Below, piece after piece: positions 33,412 through 44,993 of a stretch of 64,000 bases of DNA (position 1 is its first letter; every line of letters begins with the position of its first letter). The notes beneath the pieces were generated by a model. That model made no database searches. It saw only the letters and a list, made by a program, of their open reading frames with translations, and was not told the DNA's origin. A program made the position numbers and the translations under genes. This stretch comes from Corynespora cassiicola (taxonomy: Eukaryota > Ascomycota > Dothideomycetes > Pleosporales > Corynesporascaceae), in assembly GCA_022059125.1 (NCBI GenBank), contig JAEUWY010000005.1, forward strand, positions 6,262,001-6,326,000, in the 5' to 3' direction.

Positions 33412-34944
33412 ATGGCTCCTTCTGCCACCGATGAAGGTAAGCACGCCTTTTTCCACACCAGAACCTCGGCCTGCACTCCCCATGCTGCCCATGCCCCCCA
33501 TCCCCCGCCCCGACCATGCCGCCCGCCACCAGGCGCCAGGACAGCGCGGCTCCGTCCAATGCTCTGCGCGATGCCCTGGGCTACCCCACGTCCTCGCTCT
33601 CGCCAGAGCCCGCGCGCATTGTCTACTTTCACCACACCCCATCATCGTCGCCCGAGATTCCGCTCATGCAGCTGTTGGCTAACTGTGACCTCTCCTCTTC
33701 AGCGAAGCGCAAGGCTGCTCAGCCCCTCGATGCCAGTTCCTCACCAAAGCGGTCCAAGCAGACAAGCGAGTCCCCGTCCGATGCCCCGCCTCCGCCACCG
33801 CCTAAGAAGCTGGTCCCGTTCCCCGAGAAGCCTGCCGTCATCGAGGAGCGCAACGGCGAGATCGAGTTCCGCGTCGTGAACAACGACGGCAAGAGAGACA
33901 GCACCATCATTCTGACTGGCTTGAAATGTATTTTCCAAAAACAGCTGCCAAAGATGCCCAAGGACTATATCGCGCGACTCGTGTATGACCGGACACACTT
34001 GAGCATTGCAATTGTCAAGAAGCCACTGGAGGTTGTTGGAGGCATCACCTATCGCCCCTTCCACGGCCGCCAGTTTGCCGAGATTGTCTTTTGTGCCATC
34101 TCTTCCGACCAGCAGGTCAAAGGTTACGGCGCGCACTTGATGTCCCACCTCAAGGACTACGTCAAGGCTACCTCGGATGTCATGCATTTCCTTACATATG
34201 CCGACAACTATGCCATTGGATACTTCAAAAAGCAGGGCTTTACCAAGGAGATTACCCTCGAGAAATCCAGATGGATGGGTTACATCAAGGACTACGAAGG
34301 CGGTACCATTATGCAGTGTTCCATGGTGCCCAAGATCCGATACCTGGAGAGCGGGCGCATGCTGCTCAAGCAGAAAGAGTGTGTCAACGCCAAAATCCGC
34401 TCGGTTTCGAAGAGCTATCACATCCACCAGCCCCCAGTGCAGTGGAAGAATGGACTCTGCAAGATCGACCCCCTCTCCATCACCGCCATCAAGGAATCTG
34501 GTTGGAGTCCCGACATGGACGAACTCGCCCGCGCACCCCGCCATGGCCCCAACTACAACGCGCTCCTGCACCTCCTCAACGACCTTCAGAACAACAGCAA
34601 CGCCTGGCCATTCCAGCAGCCTGTCAACAAGGACGAAGTTCTGGACTATTACGATGTCATCAAGGAGCCCATGGATCTGGCCACCATGGAAGAGAAACAT
34701 GAAAAGGACATGTACCCCAACCCCGAGGACTTCATCCGCGATGCCAAGCTCGTTTTCGACAACTGTCGCAAGTACAACAATGAGACGACGCCCTATGCCA
34801 AGGCTGCAAACCGCCTCGAAAAGTACATGTGGAGCAAGATTCGCGAGATACCCGAGTGGAGTGTAAGTCTTCTATGCCCACTTTGTGAAAGTTGAGTTCT
34901 AACTTATGATGCAGCACCTCGAGTCTGAATTTACCGGCAAGTAA
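33412..34944 (+). CDS. gcn5: Histone acetyltransferase Gcn5 (SAGA/ADA), 404 aa
   Basis: Three exons: 33412-33436, 33703-34862, 34915-34944. The start [17 protein letters not shown] and end [12 protein letters not shown] come from the small outer exons. The GNAT domain has [11 protein letters not shown] (catalytic Glu near residue 135), the acetyl-CoA loop [10 protein letters not shown], the Y-rich [18 protein letters not shown] and [13 protein letters not shown]. The C-terminal bromodomain (about 305-395) has [22 protein letters not shown] and [10 protein letters not shown] with the acetyl-lysine-binding Asn. It acetylates histone H3 (mainly Lys9, Lys14, Lys18) in SAGA-type coactivators. The first intron is 266 bases, large here, and holds an in-frame upstream open stretch (see findings). 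Nuclear. Confidence 0.95.
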
Positions 34945-36828
34945 TATATTTATAGGGCCAATACTCACCGCTCTGTAGCGCAAAATTCAGAAAATTTAGC
35001 GTCGACCGCTGCGATCGCGTTCCATCATTGTCGCCATCGGAGCTGTCAACACCGACGACTCAGGCCACATCAAGCTTTCATGGGTCTCCGCGCGCCGAAA
35101 GTTCCAGGCTGGACAATTGCAATGTACGGGACCTGAGGCAGAGGAAAAATGCAGAGTGACGGTTTGCCTTGTTTCATCATTAGCGGCATTGGGCCGGAGT
35201 ACAGGCGTCTTCTTTCACATGGGATACCCTCACGGTGTTACTGGATCGATGGGCTAGGTATGGAGGATGTGCCGTGATGGACTTGATTCTTTTCAACCCG
35301 ACGAATGTAGGGTAGTGTCAGATCAGGACCGTTGCTCGTTAACGTCTTCCCCGTCAGGTTGCCCAAATACATGCATGTATAATATTTCATGGCATTTGAC
35401 CACATCACGAATATGGTGCAAACATTTTGCGACAAAAGGACTTGTCATTTCTTATCTTATCTGTTCATCGCCACTTGGATTCATCAACTCCCCATTGATC
35501 TGATTTTCTGCATCTCCGCCTCAGGCCTCCAAAATGCATCCACACTCTTTCTCCCATCCACGCGGGTATCTCCATCGTCCCCGAATTCTATTGTATGTAT
35601 ATGTTCACCCCCCGACTCATGTGCAAACCCCTACCCCAAAAGTCGAAAAAAGAAACTCCAGCCCCGTACAATTTAGCGGGCCTCACGCACTAAGCAAGTC
35701 GTGTGTGGTTTAAAAAAGAGATGGAAAAAACTGCAAGATGCGCACTCGGACGCGGACAAAAGCATGGAAAGGGAAGAAAAGGAGGAACAGAAACGCCACC
35801 ACCGGGGAAAAAAAAAGGAGGATGAGGAGAACAGTCTGTCTTTAAATTCTTGAATTCGGCGGCAGCCGCCGCCCACAGATTTCGCGGCCGCAGTATGGGT
35901 AAAAAAAAGTATAAGATTCTTGAAAAGGGGGGTAGGGAAATACCGCAGCAGCAGCAGCAGCAGCAGCAGCGTGATGTCTTTTTGTAGTGCAATACCCATC
36001 TTCCTTCCAGCCCGTACCACAAGTTCCGCAGCGCATCGCACCAAGCCCAACAGCCGGGCAAGATGCAATGCCGCCGGATATCAGATGGTAAACGGCAATA
36101 AAGAAAAAACCAAGAAATCCGGAACGCCTCGCATTTTTGTGCAGGTGTGGTTATTTGCAAAGGAATTCGAAAGGACCAAAAGCAGCAGCAATTGAGAGAA
36201 AAGGCAGGGCCAAGCATTACGAATCTGCCCTCTTGTTCCCTCATTTGAGGAGGGAAAAGGCGGGCAGACGAGGAAAAGCTAACCCCAGAGAAAAAACGCC
36301 AGAACCCCGAGGAGATGTTTGATTTGGTAGATTGGTTGATAGGATCGGACGACCCGGTGGGAAATATGCAGCGAGGAGGTTCGAATTTCTGTTACTGGAA
36401 GACCACTCGAGGAAAACCACGTCGTACTATCGAAGCGACGACGAGCTGCCGGAAGAGGGTCACGTCGGTTTTTTTTGGTTCAGACCTCGCTCTTAGTATT
36501 GTCGGTGTTGTACAGCGGCGACAAGGGAAAATAGGAAAAGAAAAGCTGGGACAAAACATTATACTAGACGGAAATGGAAGTGTCCACGCATTACATGAGA
36601 TCGTTACTGAGCATGTACATTGACGTGGGCCTAATTAAAGGAACGTCTCAAGCTACCTCAGCATACCATTCCCATGAAAGCACGCAGAACCCGTGATGGT
36701 TGACGTTCAATGACCACTGCATCGTCAAAGAGTCAGTCATCGTGAAAGGAAGACTTTTGTACAAAGCAAGGTAAAAACCATTGCTTACATAAATGTCCAC
36801 TCCAGACGCTTGCTGTCGTTGGTGGCCC
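34945..36828. other. Long intergenic region between convergent GCN5 and RPB1
   Basis: 1.9 kb without a recognisable gene. It contains a CAG triplet run (35945-35970), A-rich tracts (35805-35820, 36280-36310) and short frames (35673-36244) that read as Cys/Phe-rich artefacts. Much of it may be 3' untranslated sequence. Confidence 0.5.
35945..35970. repeat. GCA/CAG triplet microsatellite
   Basis: About eight and a half GCA units in intergenic DNA, in a purine-rich context. Likely length-polymorphic. No coding frame with support runs through it. Confidence 0.8.
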
Positions 36829-39800
36829 TTACTGCCTGGGTGACCTAGCACAAAGTTAGCACATGCAAGCAGAAGAGGGAGAGAAGTCTACAACTACGAC
36901 CAGGGGAACTTACGTCGGGGAGTACGTAGGTGAAGTCGGCGAGTACTTGGGCGACGTGGCAGGTCCAGGAGAGGTGGGTGAATATCGAGGCGAGGTTGGA
37001 GAGTAAGCTCCGTGAGCAGCTGGGCTGGTTGGGCTGTACACTGGACTCGTGGGGCTATACGAGACTGGCGACATGGGCGAGCGCTTGTCCGAGCCTGCTC
37101 CAAACTGTGGGCTGGTAGGGCTATACATGGGCGACGTGGGACTGTATGCCGGAGAGGTAGGGCTGTAGTGGGGCGATGTCGCTCCACGAGCTCCCATTTG
37201 TGCAGGTGACGTAGGGCTGTAGCTCGGAGACGTCGGCGAGTAAGAGGGGGACGTCGGCGAGTAGCTCGGTGAAGTGGGGGAGTACGAAGGCGAAGTAGGC
37301 GAACCATATGCCGGCGACGTGGGAGAGTAGCTCGGTGACGTCGGAGAGTACCCAGGACTGGTGATGGTATAGGGAGAGGTGGGTCCGAAACGCGGGCTGG
37401 TGGCAATCCCCGGAGACGTGGGAGAGTATGTAGGCGACGTAGGCGAGTACGGGGACGTCGGGCTTGTTCCGCCAGGAGTGAAGGGGCTCTCGCTGCCGTA
37501 TCCTCCTGGGCTCATCGCAGGGAAACCAGGACTGAAACCGCCCTGGCTTGGATCACCAGGGTAACCGCCGAAGCCACCATCGTTGCCACCCGGAGCCATA
37601 AGAGGCGAAAAGGAGGCGTCGTAGGAACCAATGCCGCCTTCGTAGGTAGGGGAGCCAAGGTCATATGGCGTGGCGGCACCGCCGTCCATGTAAGCACCTC
37701 CGCCGGCACCGATACGCACCTGGGAGTTGTCCTCGACCATGGTCAAGAGCATGGCATTGTCCATGACAATATCAAACTCTCCGGTGCCCATAGGCGCCAA
37801 CTGGCCAAGCATGATGTTCTCGGAGACACCGCGGCAATCATCGAGCTCACCGAAACCAGCGGCCTCGAGGAGAATCTCGACAGTCTCCTCGAAGGAACAA
37901 CGCATCAATGCACCAGTGTCGTTTCGGTTGATACCGTGACGAGTAATGGCCATGAGGAGACCTCGCTGACACATTATGTCGACGAGCAATGCCATGTGGC
38001 GGTGGTTGACGTAGGAACCATCGAAAGACAAGACCTGGTGCAACTCTCTGAGCAGACCGGCACGAGCAGCCTCAATACCCAAAACACTGAGGATCTCGAT
38101 GAACGAGTTGGAGTAAGTGCGAACTGGGTCGACGCCGTTCACGTGGAGAACGTCGGCGAGAGCGGTACCGGTGGTATCCAGAATCCACTCCTTGCACTCG
38201 TCCTTTTCCTTGGATTGGTAAATGGATCCGTCTTCAGCATGGGCAATGCGGAGCTCGTGTCGGATGAAAGCTCGCTCAATGCCACGCACACCACGAAGGG
38301 AAACATCGTCGAGAAGATGCTTCTCAAGTTTGCGCATCCAGCGCTCATCACGCTCATCCTCGTCGTCGTCCTCCTGCTTGAGATTGTGGTCCCAGACGAA
38401 GCGTACGCGCAGAATCTGCTCATCAGCGTTGGGGTCGCTGAAAATGACTGCAATGTTGGGGGCGAATTCCTCCTTGATCTTGGCAGCAACCTCAGTGATG
38501 GTGATAGTCTTGTCCAAAAGCTTCTTACGATCGAGAATGATGCGCAGAAGCCACTTGGACTGTTGCTCAATGTCAATCTCCTCCTCGGGAATGATGAAGT
38601 AGGACTCCACCATGTCCTCGTCGGCTTCAATGACAGTCGATGTGATGTCTGGGTCATAGTAGAGCTCAACAGTATCGGTCAGCGAACGAAGGGTAGTGTG
38701 TTCGATGCTGCTTCGCAGATACTTGGCCGTCTTGTCCGTGCCGTCCTCGACCTCTTGGAAGATCCACATGGACGGGGTCTTGATGTTGGCAGCGATGTTC
38801 AGAATTTCCTTGAGACGAGGGACACCCAATGTAACGTTCTTGGACGACACACCAGCAAAATGAAAGGTGTTGAGCGTCATCTGGGTAGCGGGCTCACCAA
38901 TCGACTGAGCAGCAAGGACACCAACCATCTCACCGGGGGCAACAGCAGCTCGGAGGAAACGGTTCTCCAAATTACCAAGAACGTTCTCCAGAGCGAGCTT
39001 ATTGAGGCCGTGCTCACCAGCCAACCGCTTGAACGCAAGACAAGCGCGCAATTGACACTTGAAGAGTAGCGTCGCACTGGCCTGGGCCTCGAGCGACAAT
39101 CGATCTTCGCCACGGATGATGACGAGCTTCTCCAGGATGGACCGGACCTGTGGGATGACCTCCAGGGGATCCAAGTCACTCCTAGAGTTCTCCTTGATGC
39201 CAAACTTGGCCTTTGCGCTCTCAATCATACGCTTGACGTTGAGAGGGAGCTGGAAGGAGGATGAATCATCCGAAAGACGGTCGCGCAGGAACTGACGGTC
39301 GTCGCACAATTGCTGGTACTCCTCGTCCAAGACGCGCTGAACATTGACATCGCCCTGGATCTTATTGGCAACCTCCAGCTTGCTCGCTGGAATCGGGTGT
39401 GTGTCACCCATGAGATCCATCTTGTACATCTTCTCAAACTTGGCGTTGGAGATGGTAATGTGATCGACCTTTTGGGACTCGATGTGAGCGCCGTCAAGAC
39501 CATCTTCTCCGTAGATGAACTCGATGATGTCGCCCATGGAGTTTCGAACGGTACCGTCGTACTTGACCATGACATCTTCCAGGGCCTTGACTAGACGACG
39601 CTGGATGTAACCAGTCTCAGCAGTCTTGACAGCCGTATCGATCAGACCCTCACGACCAGCCATGGCGTGGAAGAAGAACTCCTGCGGGGTCAACCCGCGC
39701 AGATATGAGTTTTCGACAAATCCTCGAGATTCTGGCGAGTAGTCGTCCTTTGTGAAGTGCGGGAGCGTCCTGTATTTGAAACCAAAAGGAATGCGCTGAC

Positions 39801-42250
39801 CCTCGACGGCCTGCTGACCGACAAGCGACACCATCTGGGAGATGTTGACCGTGGAACCCTTGGAACCGGACAGAACCATCTGAATGACATTGTTCAAATC
39901 CTTCAAACTCTTCTGCGCGGCCTTGCCACCTCCCTCACGTCCCTCGTTCAACGACTTTTGCACCTTGGCCTCGAATGTGGCACGCACAGTCATACCAGGG
40001 TTTGGCTCAAGCTCGGCCTTGCTGGCCTGGGCGACCCACTTCTCGACTTCCGCCTTGGCTTTGGCAACTTCGTCAGCAATCTTCTGCGAAGTGGCGGGAT
40101 CAGGGATGGTATCTCCGATGCCGATACTGAATCCATTGTGAAGGAGCCAGTAGTTGACAATACGCTGGCAAGCATTGAAGAAGGCAACGGTAGCCTGCCA
40201 ACCGTATTCGTTGTAGACGATGTGGATAACACCGCCGGCAGAAGCACCGACAACCTTCTTGGTTAAAAGGCCATAGATGAGCTCGCCTCCTTGGATGAGC
40301 AGGCCGTCATCAATTAGGTCGTTGTAGGGATCTCCAGGGCCATCAGAGAATCGCACAATGTTAACGCAAGCAGGAATCGCCATGCTGATGATCTGCTTGC
40401 CCGTCCAGCGGGGGCGGGGCTTGATGATGGCAGGTGGCGGAATGACACCATCCCAGTCAGGAACCCACATCATAACGTTCATGACTTGGTCCCGGGTCAA
40501 GAAGTTGTCTCGTCGACAGATCTTGTAGATGCCACACATGGTGTCTTGCACGATACCCATGAGGGGCGAGTTTCGCTGAGGTGAGACAATCTGCAGAGGA
40601 ACCATGCACAGATTCTGGATTTCGGCACGTGTCTCATCGCTCTGAGGGACGTGGAGATTCATCTCGTCACCGTCGAAATCTGCGTTATAGGGCGAGGTGA
40701 CCGACAGGTTCAGACGGAATGTGGAGTAGGGCATGACCTTGACGCGGTGGCCCATCATGGATTCCTTGTGCAGAGAGGGCTGACGGTTGAAGATGATGAC
40801 ATCGTCATCGTCGATATGTCGCTCGACCTTCCAGCCATACTGCAGCCGCAGCTCGTCCAGGTTCTTGTTGTGCTTGAGGTCAAGTCGCACACCATCGGCC
40901 TTGATGACATAGTTTGCACCAGGGTGCTGGTTCGGCCCGTTGCGCACCAGGTTGGTCAACTTGCTAATGTTGAACTTTGTGACGACCTCGGGGTACGTGA
41001 GGGTACGAGCGATTGAGCGTGGAACACCGACCTGGTCGAGGGAAAGGTTGGGGTCACCGGTGATGACGGTACGTGCAGAGAAATCGACACGCTTGCCCAT
41101 GAGGTTACCTCGCAGACGACCCTCCTTGCCCTTTAGACGACCACGGATCGTCTTGAGTGGTCGGCCGGATTTCTGCATGGCCTGTGGCACGCCATTGGCG
41201 TCGTTGTCCATGTAGGTGGCAACGTGGTACTGAAGGAGAGCCTCGAACTCGGTGATGACGTGCTGTGGCGAACCCTGTTGGTAGCACTCTTGAACACGGC
41301 CGTTGGCGCGGATAATGTCGCCCAGTTTGTATGTCAGGTCGTCCTCGCCACGCATTCCCTGGCCAGTACCATCGACCGAGATACTGGGCCGGACAGGTGG
41401 TGGGGGGACGGGCAACACTGTGAGGATCATCCATTCGGGGCGAGCATAGTCTGCGTTCAGACCGAGCAGATGCAGTGTGTTGTCGGTCAAGTTGCGGAAG
41501 ATATTGAGCGCGTCCTGTGGCGTGATGGGCTTCTTCTCCTCACCCTTGCCCTCGTCATCATTCTTCTGGGGCTTGAAGGTTGCAGTGAGCTTCAAGCCTT
41601 CCTTGCGAATGGTGTCGGGCTGACGACTGCCACAGCCGCCGTGAGGAATCTTGGGCCCCTTCTTGGGATCTTCCTCGCCGGTATCAAACACGCACTCCTT
41701 CTTCGTCTTGGACAGCCGCCAGATTTGGTCGAAACGCTTCTTGGGGTCCTTGATCCGGATGGCACTCTTCCAGTCTGGGTGGTTCTGCAGGGCGTGTTAG
41801 CAAAGGGTACGCCAGAGCGAGTGCAAGGCAGCCCTACGAAATCGGCCAGAATGAGGCCACAGGTGTGGCACACAGTCTCGAGTATCTTCTTGATCTTCAC
41901 AATGAAGCCGACGTGGAAGACGGGCACCGCCAGCTCGATGTGACCAAAGTGGCCAGGGCAGGTCTGAATGTCCTCTTTGCACGTGGCGCACGAAAACATA
42001 CGATCAATGGTACCGAGCTTGGGATCGTTGAGCCCCTGTGTTCGCGGCACATTCTTCTGCTCGTCCTGTCACGTCTGTCAGCAAATTCTTCACCGTGGGT
42101 CAGTGGGGTCGCGTCTCTTACCATGGTCTCAGGATAGATGATGTGCACGACACTCATCTGCTTGATCTCTTCGGGCGAGAGAAGCCCGAACTGGATCTCC
42201 TTGATGGTGCGGAGGGGGCATTTTGACTGGGCTACCGCGCCGGGCGGCAT
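36829..42250 (-). CDS. rpb1: RNA polymerase II largest subunit Rpb1, 1747 aa
   Basis: Four exons: 42122-42250, 41838-42065, 36914-41784, 36829-36844; together 1748 codons. Start [22 protein letters not shown]. Clamp zinc site CATCK...[10 protein letters not shown] and CHTCG in exon 2; catalytic metal site [10 protein letters not shown] (about residues 486-495); the bridge-helix and funnel region with [43 protein letters not shown] around residues 800-860; trigger-loop part [26 protein letters not shown] near 1050-1090. The C-terminal domain starts near residue 1555 and has about 25 heptads of YSPTSPx type, many degenerate in the first half and cleaner at the end. A 16-base last exon adds SPRQ after the final YSPT. 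It is the core subunit of Pol II; the CTD is phosphorylated by Kin28, Bur1 and others. (Quoted long regions are best read at the positions given.). Confidence 0.97.
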
Positions 42251-43030
42251 GGCGGCGGCTGGGTGACGGGTAAAAGAGTGAGAGGGAGGTGTTGGGCGGA
42301 CGACGAGGCTCGAAAACCCGTTTTATCGGGTGCTGAGAGCGGCTTCAGCGGTCGCGGTGAAGGCGGGCGGTGTAGGCAACGGCGGTGGCCACGCCGGGAC
42401 GGGCGCCTCGACCCTCTATAGGTGCTGTATGGTGGCCGTTGTCGCTCGCGCGCGTGCGCTGGATCGGCAAGTAGTCGGGACGGCAGTGGCGGGCGTGTTG
42501 CTGATGCGCCCGGTGCGCGCGAAGAAGATGGGGCGACTGGGGGAGGCCGTGGACAAAGGCTGCAACGGTCGGGGGCTCCCGCGGGTGGTTGTCGCGCGTG
42601 GCGGCGGGCAGAGCCTGGCTGCGCGTGCGAATTACGGGGTGCGGGCAGCGCAGATTCTGTCGGGAGGTCGTGGACGCGCTCGCTGATAGCAGGGCGGCCG
42701 GGGCGCGATGGGGGGGAGGATGGTGGTGATGGGAGAGGGCAGCGGGTCTGAAACAGCGCAGATGGATCAGAGAGACAAAGGGCGAGGCGCCAAGACCGCG
42801 AGGCCTGGGCTTGGCGCCGCGCCCTCTGGAAGGGCTGCCGCCTAGCCGCACAAGTCCAAGCGCGCCCTTCACTCCATTCCCACTCCGTCCCCGGACGCTG
42901 CGAAAATCTCGTGCTCGCGCGTCGCCGTCCCCCACAGCGCGTATCGAGGGCGCGCCGCGTCCTCCGCGATGCTGCCACGAGTCCCGGGCCTCCCACGACT
43001 GCCACTCCCTCCGTCACCACTCCCGCCAGC
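42251..43030. promoter_or_regulatory. Divergent promoter region of RPB1 and SWD1
   Basis: 780 GC-rich bases between two divergent start codons. Long open frames on both strands (42330-43147) are Arg/Gly/Ala/Pro artefacts of base composition. No TATA box was found. Co-regulation of a Pol II subunit and a COMPASS subunit from this region is possible but not shown. Confidence 0.5.
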
Positions 43031-44520
43031 ATGAATCTCTCCCTCGTCGACCCCTTTGTCCTCGCCCAGGACTGCCCCGAGGTCATCACCGGCCGTCTGC
43101 GTAGGCAGCTCCCCGCCCTCGTCCGCTGCGTCTGCCGTCTTGCTCACCTCCCCCAGGCAGCGGCCACTCGACGTCGATCCGCTTCAGCCACCGCGGCGAG
43201 CTGCTGGCCTCGGGCCGCCACGATGGCATCGTCGTCATATTCGACATCGAGACCAATGGCGTCGCCCGCAAGCTGCGCGGCCACACGCGCCAGGTGCAGT
43301 CGCTGAGCTGGTCCACCAACGACCGCTACCTGCTCAGCGCCGGCCAGGACTGCAAAGTCGTGCTGTGGGACCTCAACGATGGCTCGCGCGTTCGCACCGT
43401 CCGCTTCGAGACGGCCGTCTTCATCGCCGAGCTGCACCCCGAGAACCACATGCTCTTCGTCGCCGCCCTCTTCGAGGCCCAGCCCGTGCTGGTCGACATG
43501 GCCGACAGCGTCCCCGTCAAGCATCCCTTTTCCTCGGTGCCCCGCCGCGCTCGCGCCGAGGGTGACATTGCAAAGCAGACCGCCCAGGATGCGAAGCAGG
43601 CCACTACCGTCACTCTCTTCACTCCCTCGGGCAAGCACATTCTCGCCGGCACCAACAAGGGCTGGCTGAACATTGTAAACACGTCGACCCGCCAGATCCA
43701 GTTTTCCTTTCGCGTGGCCAACACCATTATCGTGCTCATACGCTTGACTCACTCCGGTCGAGACGTTGTGCTCAACTCGAGCGACCGCATCGTGCGCACC
43801 ATGCACCTGCCCGACCTTGCCGATCCGAAGCTCGACTTTGACACCCTCCAATTGGAGATTGAGCACAAGTTTCAAGATTTGGTACAGAAGCTCTCCTGGA
43901 ACCATGTTTCGTTCAGTCCGACGGGCGAATATGTCACGGCATCGACTTATATGAATCACCACATTTACGTTTGGGAGCGTGGGCAGGGCAGTCTAGTCAA
44001 GATCTTGGAAGGCACCAAAGAGGAGCTTTCGGTTGTCGAATGGCACCCCTTCCGTCCCTTTGTCGCTGCTGTCGGCGTCGACAGTGGTCGCGTGTGGTTG
44101 TGGTCCATCCTCCAGCCCCAGCGGTGGTCTGCTCTCGCTCCCGACTTTGCCGAGGTCGAGGAGAATGTAGAGTACATTGAAAAAGAAGATGAGTTTGACA
44201 TCCAGCCCATCGAAGAGATTCACAAGCGTCGCCTCGATCAGGAGGATGAGGAAGTTGATGTACTCACCATCGACCCAGTGAAGACTACTACCGAAGTTGA
44301 AGGTGCCGACTTTAGAATGCCTGTGCTTCTGGATATAGAGGCCAGTGACAGTGAGGATGAAGTTGTAGCCATTGGCGCGGGTCAGTTCCGCCGTAAGAGT
44401 CCTGGCGCAGGCCGAGACTGGATGAATGACGACGAAGTTGGTGTAAGCGGCGATGAGGTGCGAAAAACAAACGGCTCAGCCACTGTGCAGAATGGCACCA
44501 AGAGGAGAAGAGCTGGTTGA
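43031..44520 (+). CDS. swd1: Set1/COMPASS WD40 subunit Swd1 (RbBP5 homologue), 477 aa
   Basis: Two exons: 43031-43100 and 43157-44520; the 56-base intron (GTAGGC to CCAG) splits an Arg codon. It starts MNLSLVDPFVLAQDCPEVITG, then SGHSTSIRFSHRGELLASG and VIFDIETNGVARKLRGHTRQVQSLSWSTND (residues about 25-90), DCKVVLWDL, FIAELHPEN and later VSFSPTGEYVTAST, VWERGQGSLVKILEG, VEWHPFRP: a seven-bladed propeller with the RbBP5 order. The acidic tail after residue 370 (DEEVDVLTIDP) matches the RbBP5 hinge region that touches the other COMPASS subunits. The complex methylates histone H3 Lys4. Nuclear. The second blade is not close to the GH-WD consensus, as in the family. Confidence 0.93.
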
Positions 44521-44993
44521 ACAAATGCTCGCTCGGCCAAAATGCTATTGACAACTATATTATTACTACCATTACATTCGGATTTTGTGGCTAATATAAT
44601 GCGATATTAGTCGGCTTCATCAGATTCAGAACTGAAATGATTATTTCCACGGATAGCCCTCCCGGGCATGTTCGAACTGGCTGGAGGAAGGAGGCGGATG
44701 ATTCCCATGCGTCACGCCAACAACAAATATCAAAATACAATCTCATACTATGCACCTTTGATGTCGTACTTGTCCCGAATGTCGTCGTGTACGCGCATAG
44801 ACCACTCGACATGGTTCAATGGATTGTTCAAAGAACATTGTGGCGGTCTTTCCGTTTGAGGTTTACAGGGCCATAAACCCAAGGACTATTGCTGATTGAC
44901 ACATCGTAGCCGCATTTTTCTGTATTCATTCACATCTCCGTCTCTGGCTTCTCTATTAGTCCTCAATCGTCGATGCCTATCCATTAGCCCGAG
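44521..44993. other. Intergenic, left border of the accessory island
   Basis: AT-richer than the SWD1 coding region. No gene, repeat end or target-site duplication is recognised. Confidence 0.4.

Noticed and set aside
33741..34700. 319-codon minus-strand frame inside GCN5
   Set aside because: Antisense shadow of GCN5; the plus frame has all GNAT and bromodomain motifs.
36370..36395. GGTTCGAATTTC resembling a tRNA B box
   Set aside because: No matching A box and no acceptor stem can be formed around it.
37936..39069. 377-codon plus-strand frame inside RPB1
   Set aside because: It is the antisense shadow of the well-supported RPB1 coding exon.
42330..43147. Long open frames on both strands in the RPB1-SWD1 spacer
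   Set aside because: They are Arg/Ala/Gly/Pro-rich, overlap in all phases and follow from the high GC content.
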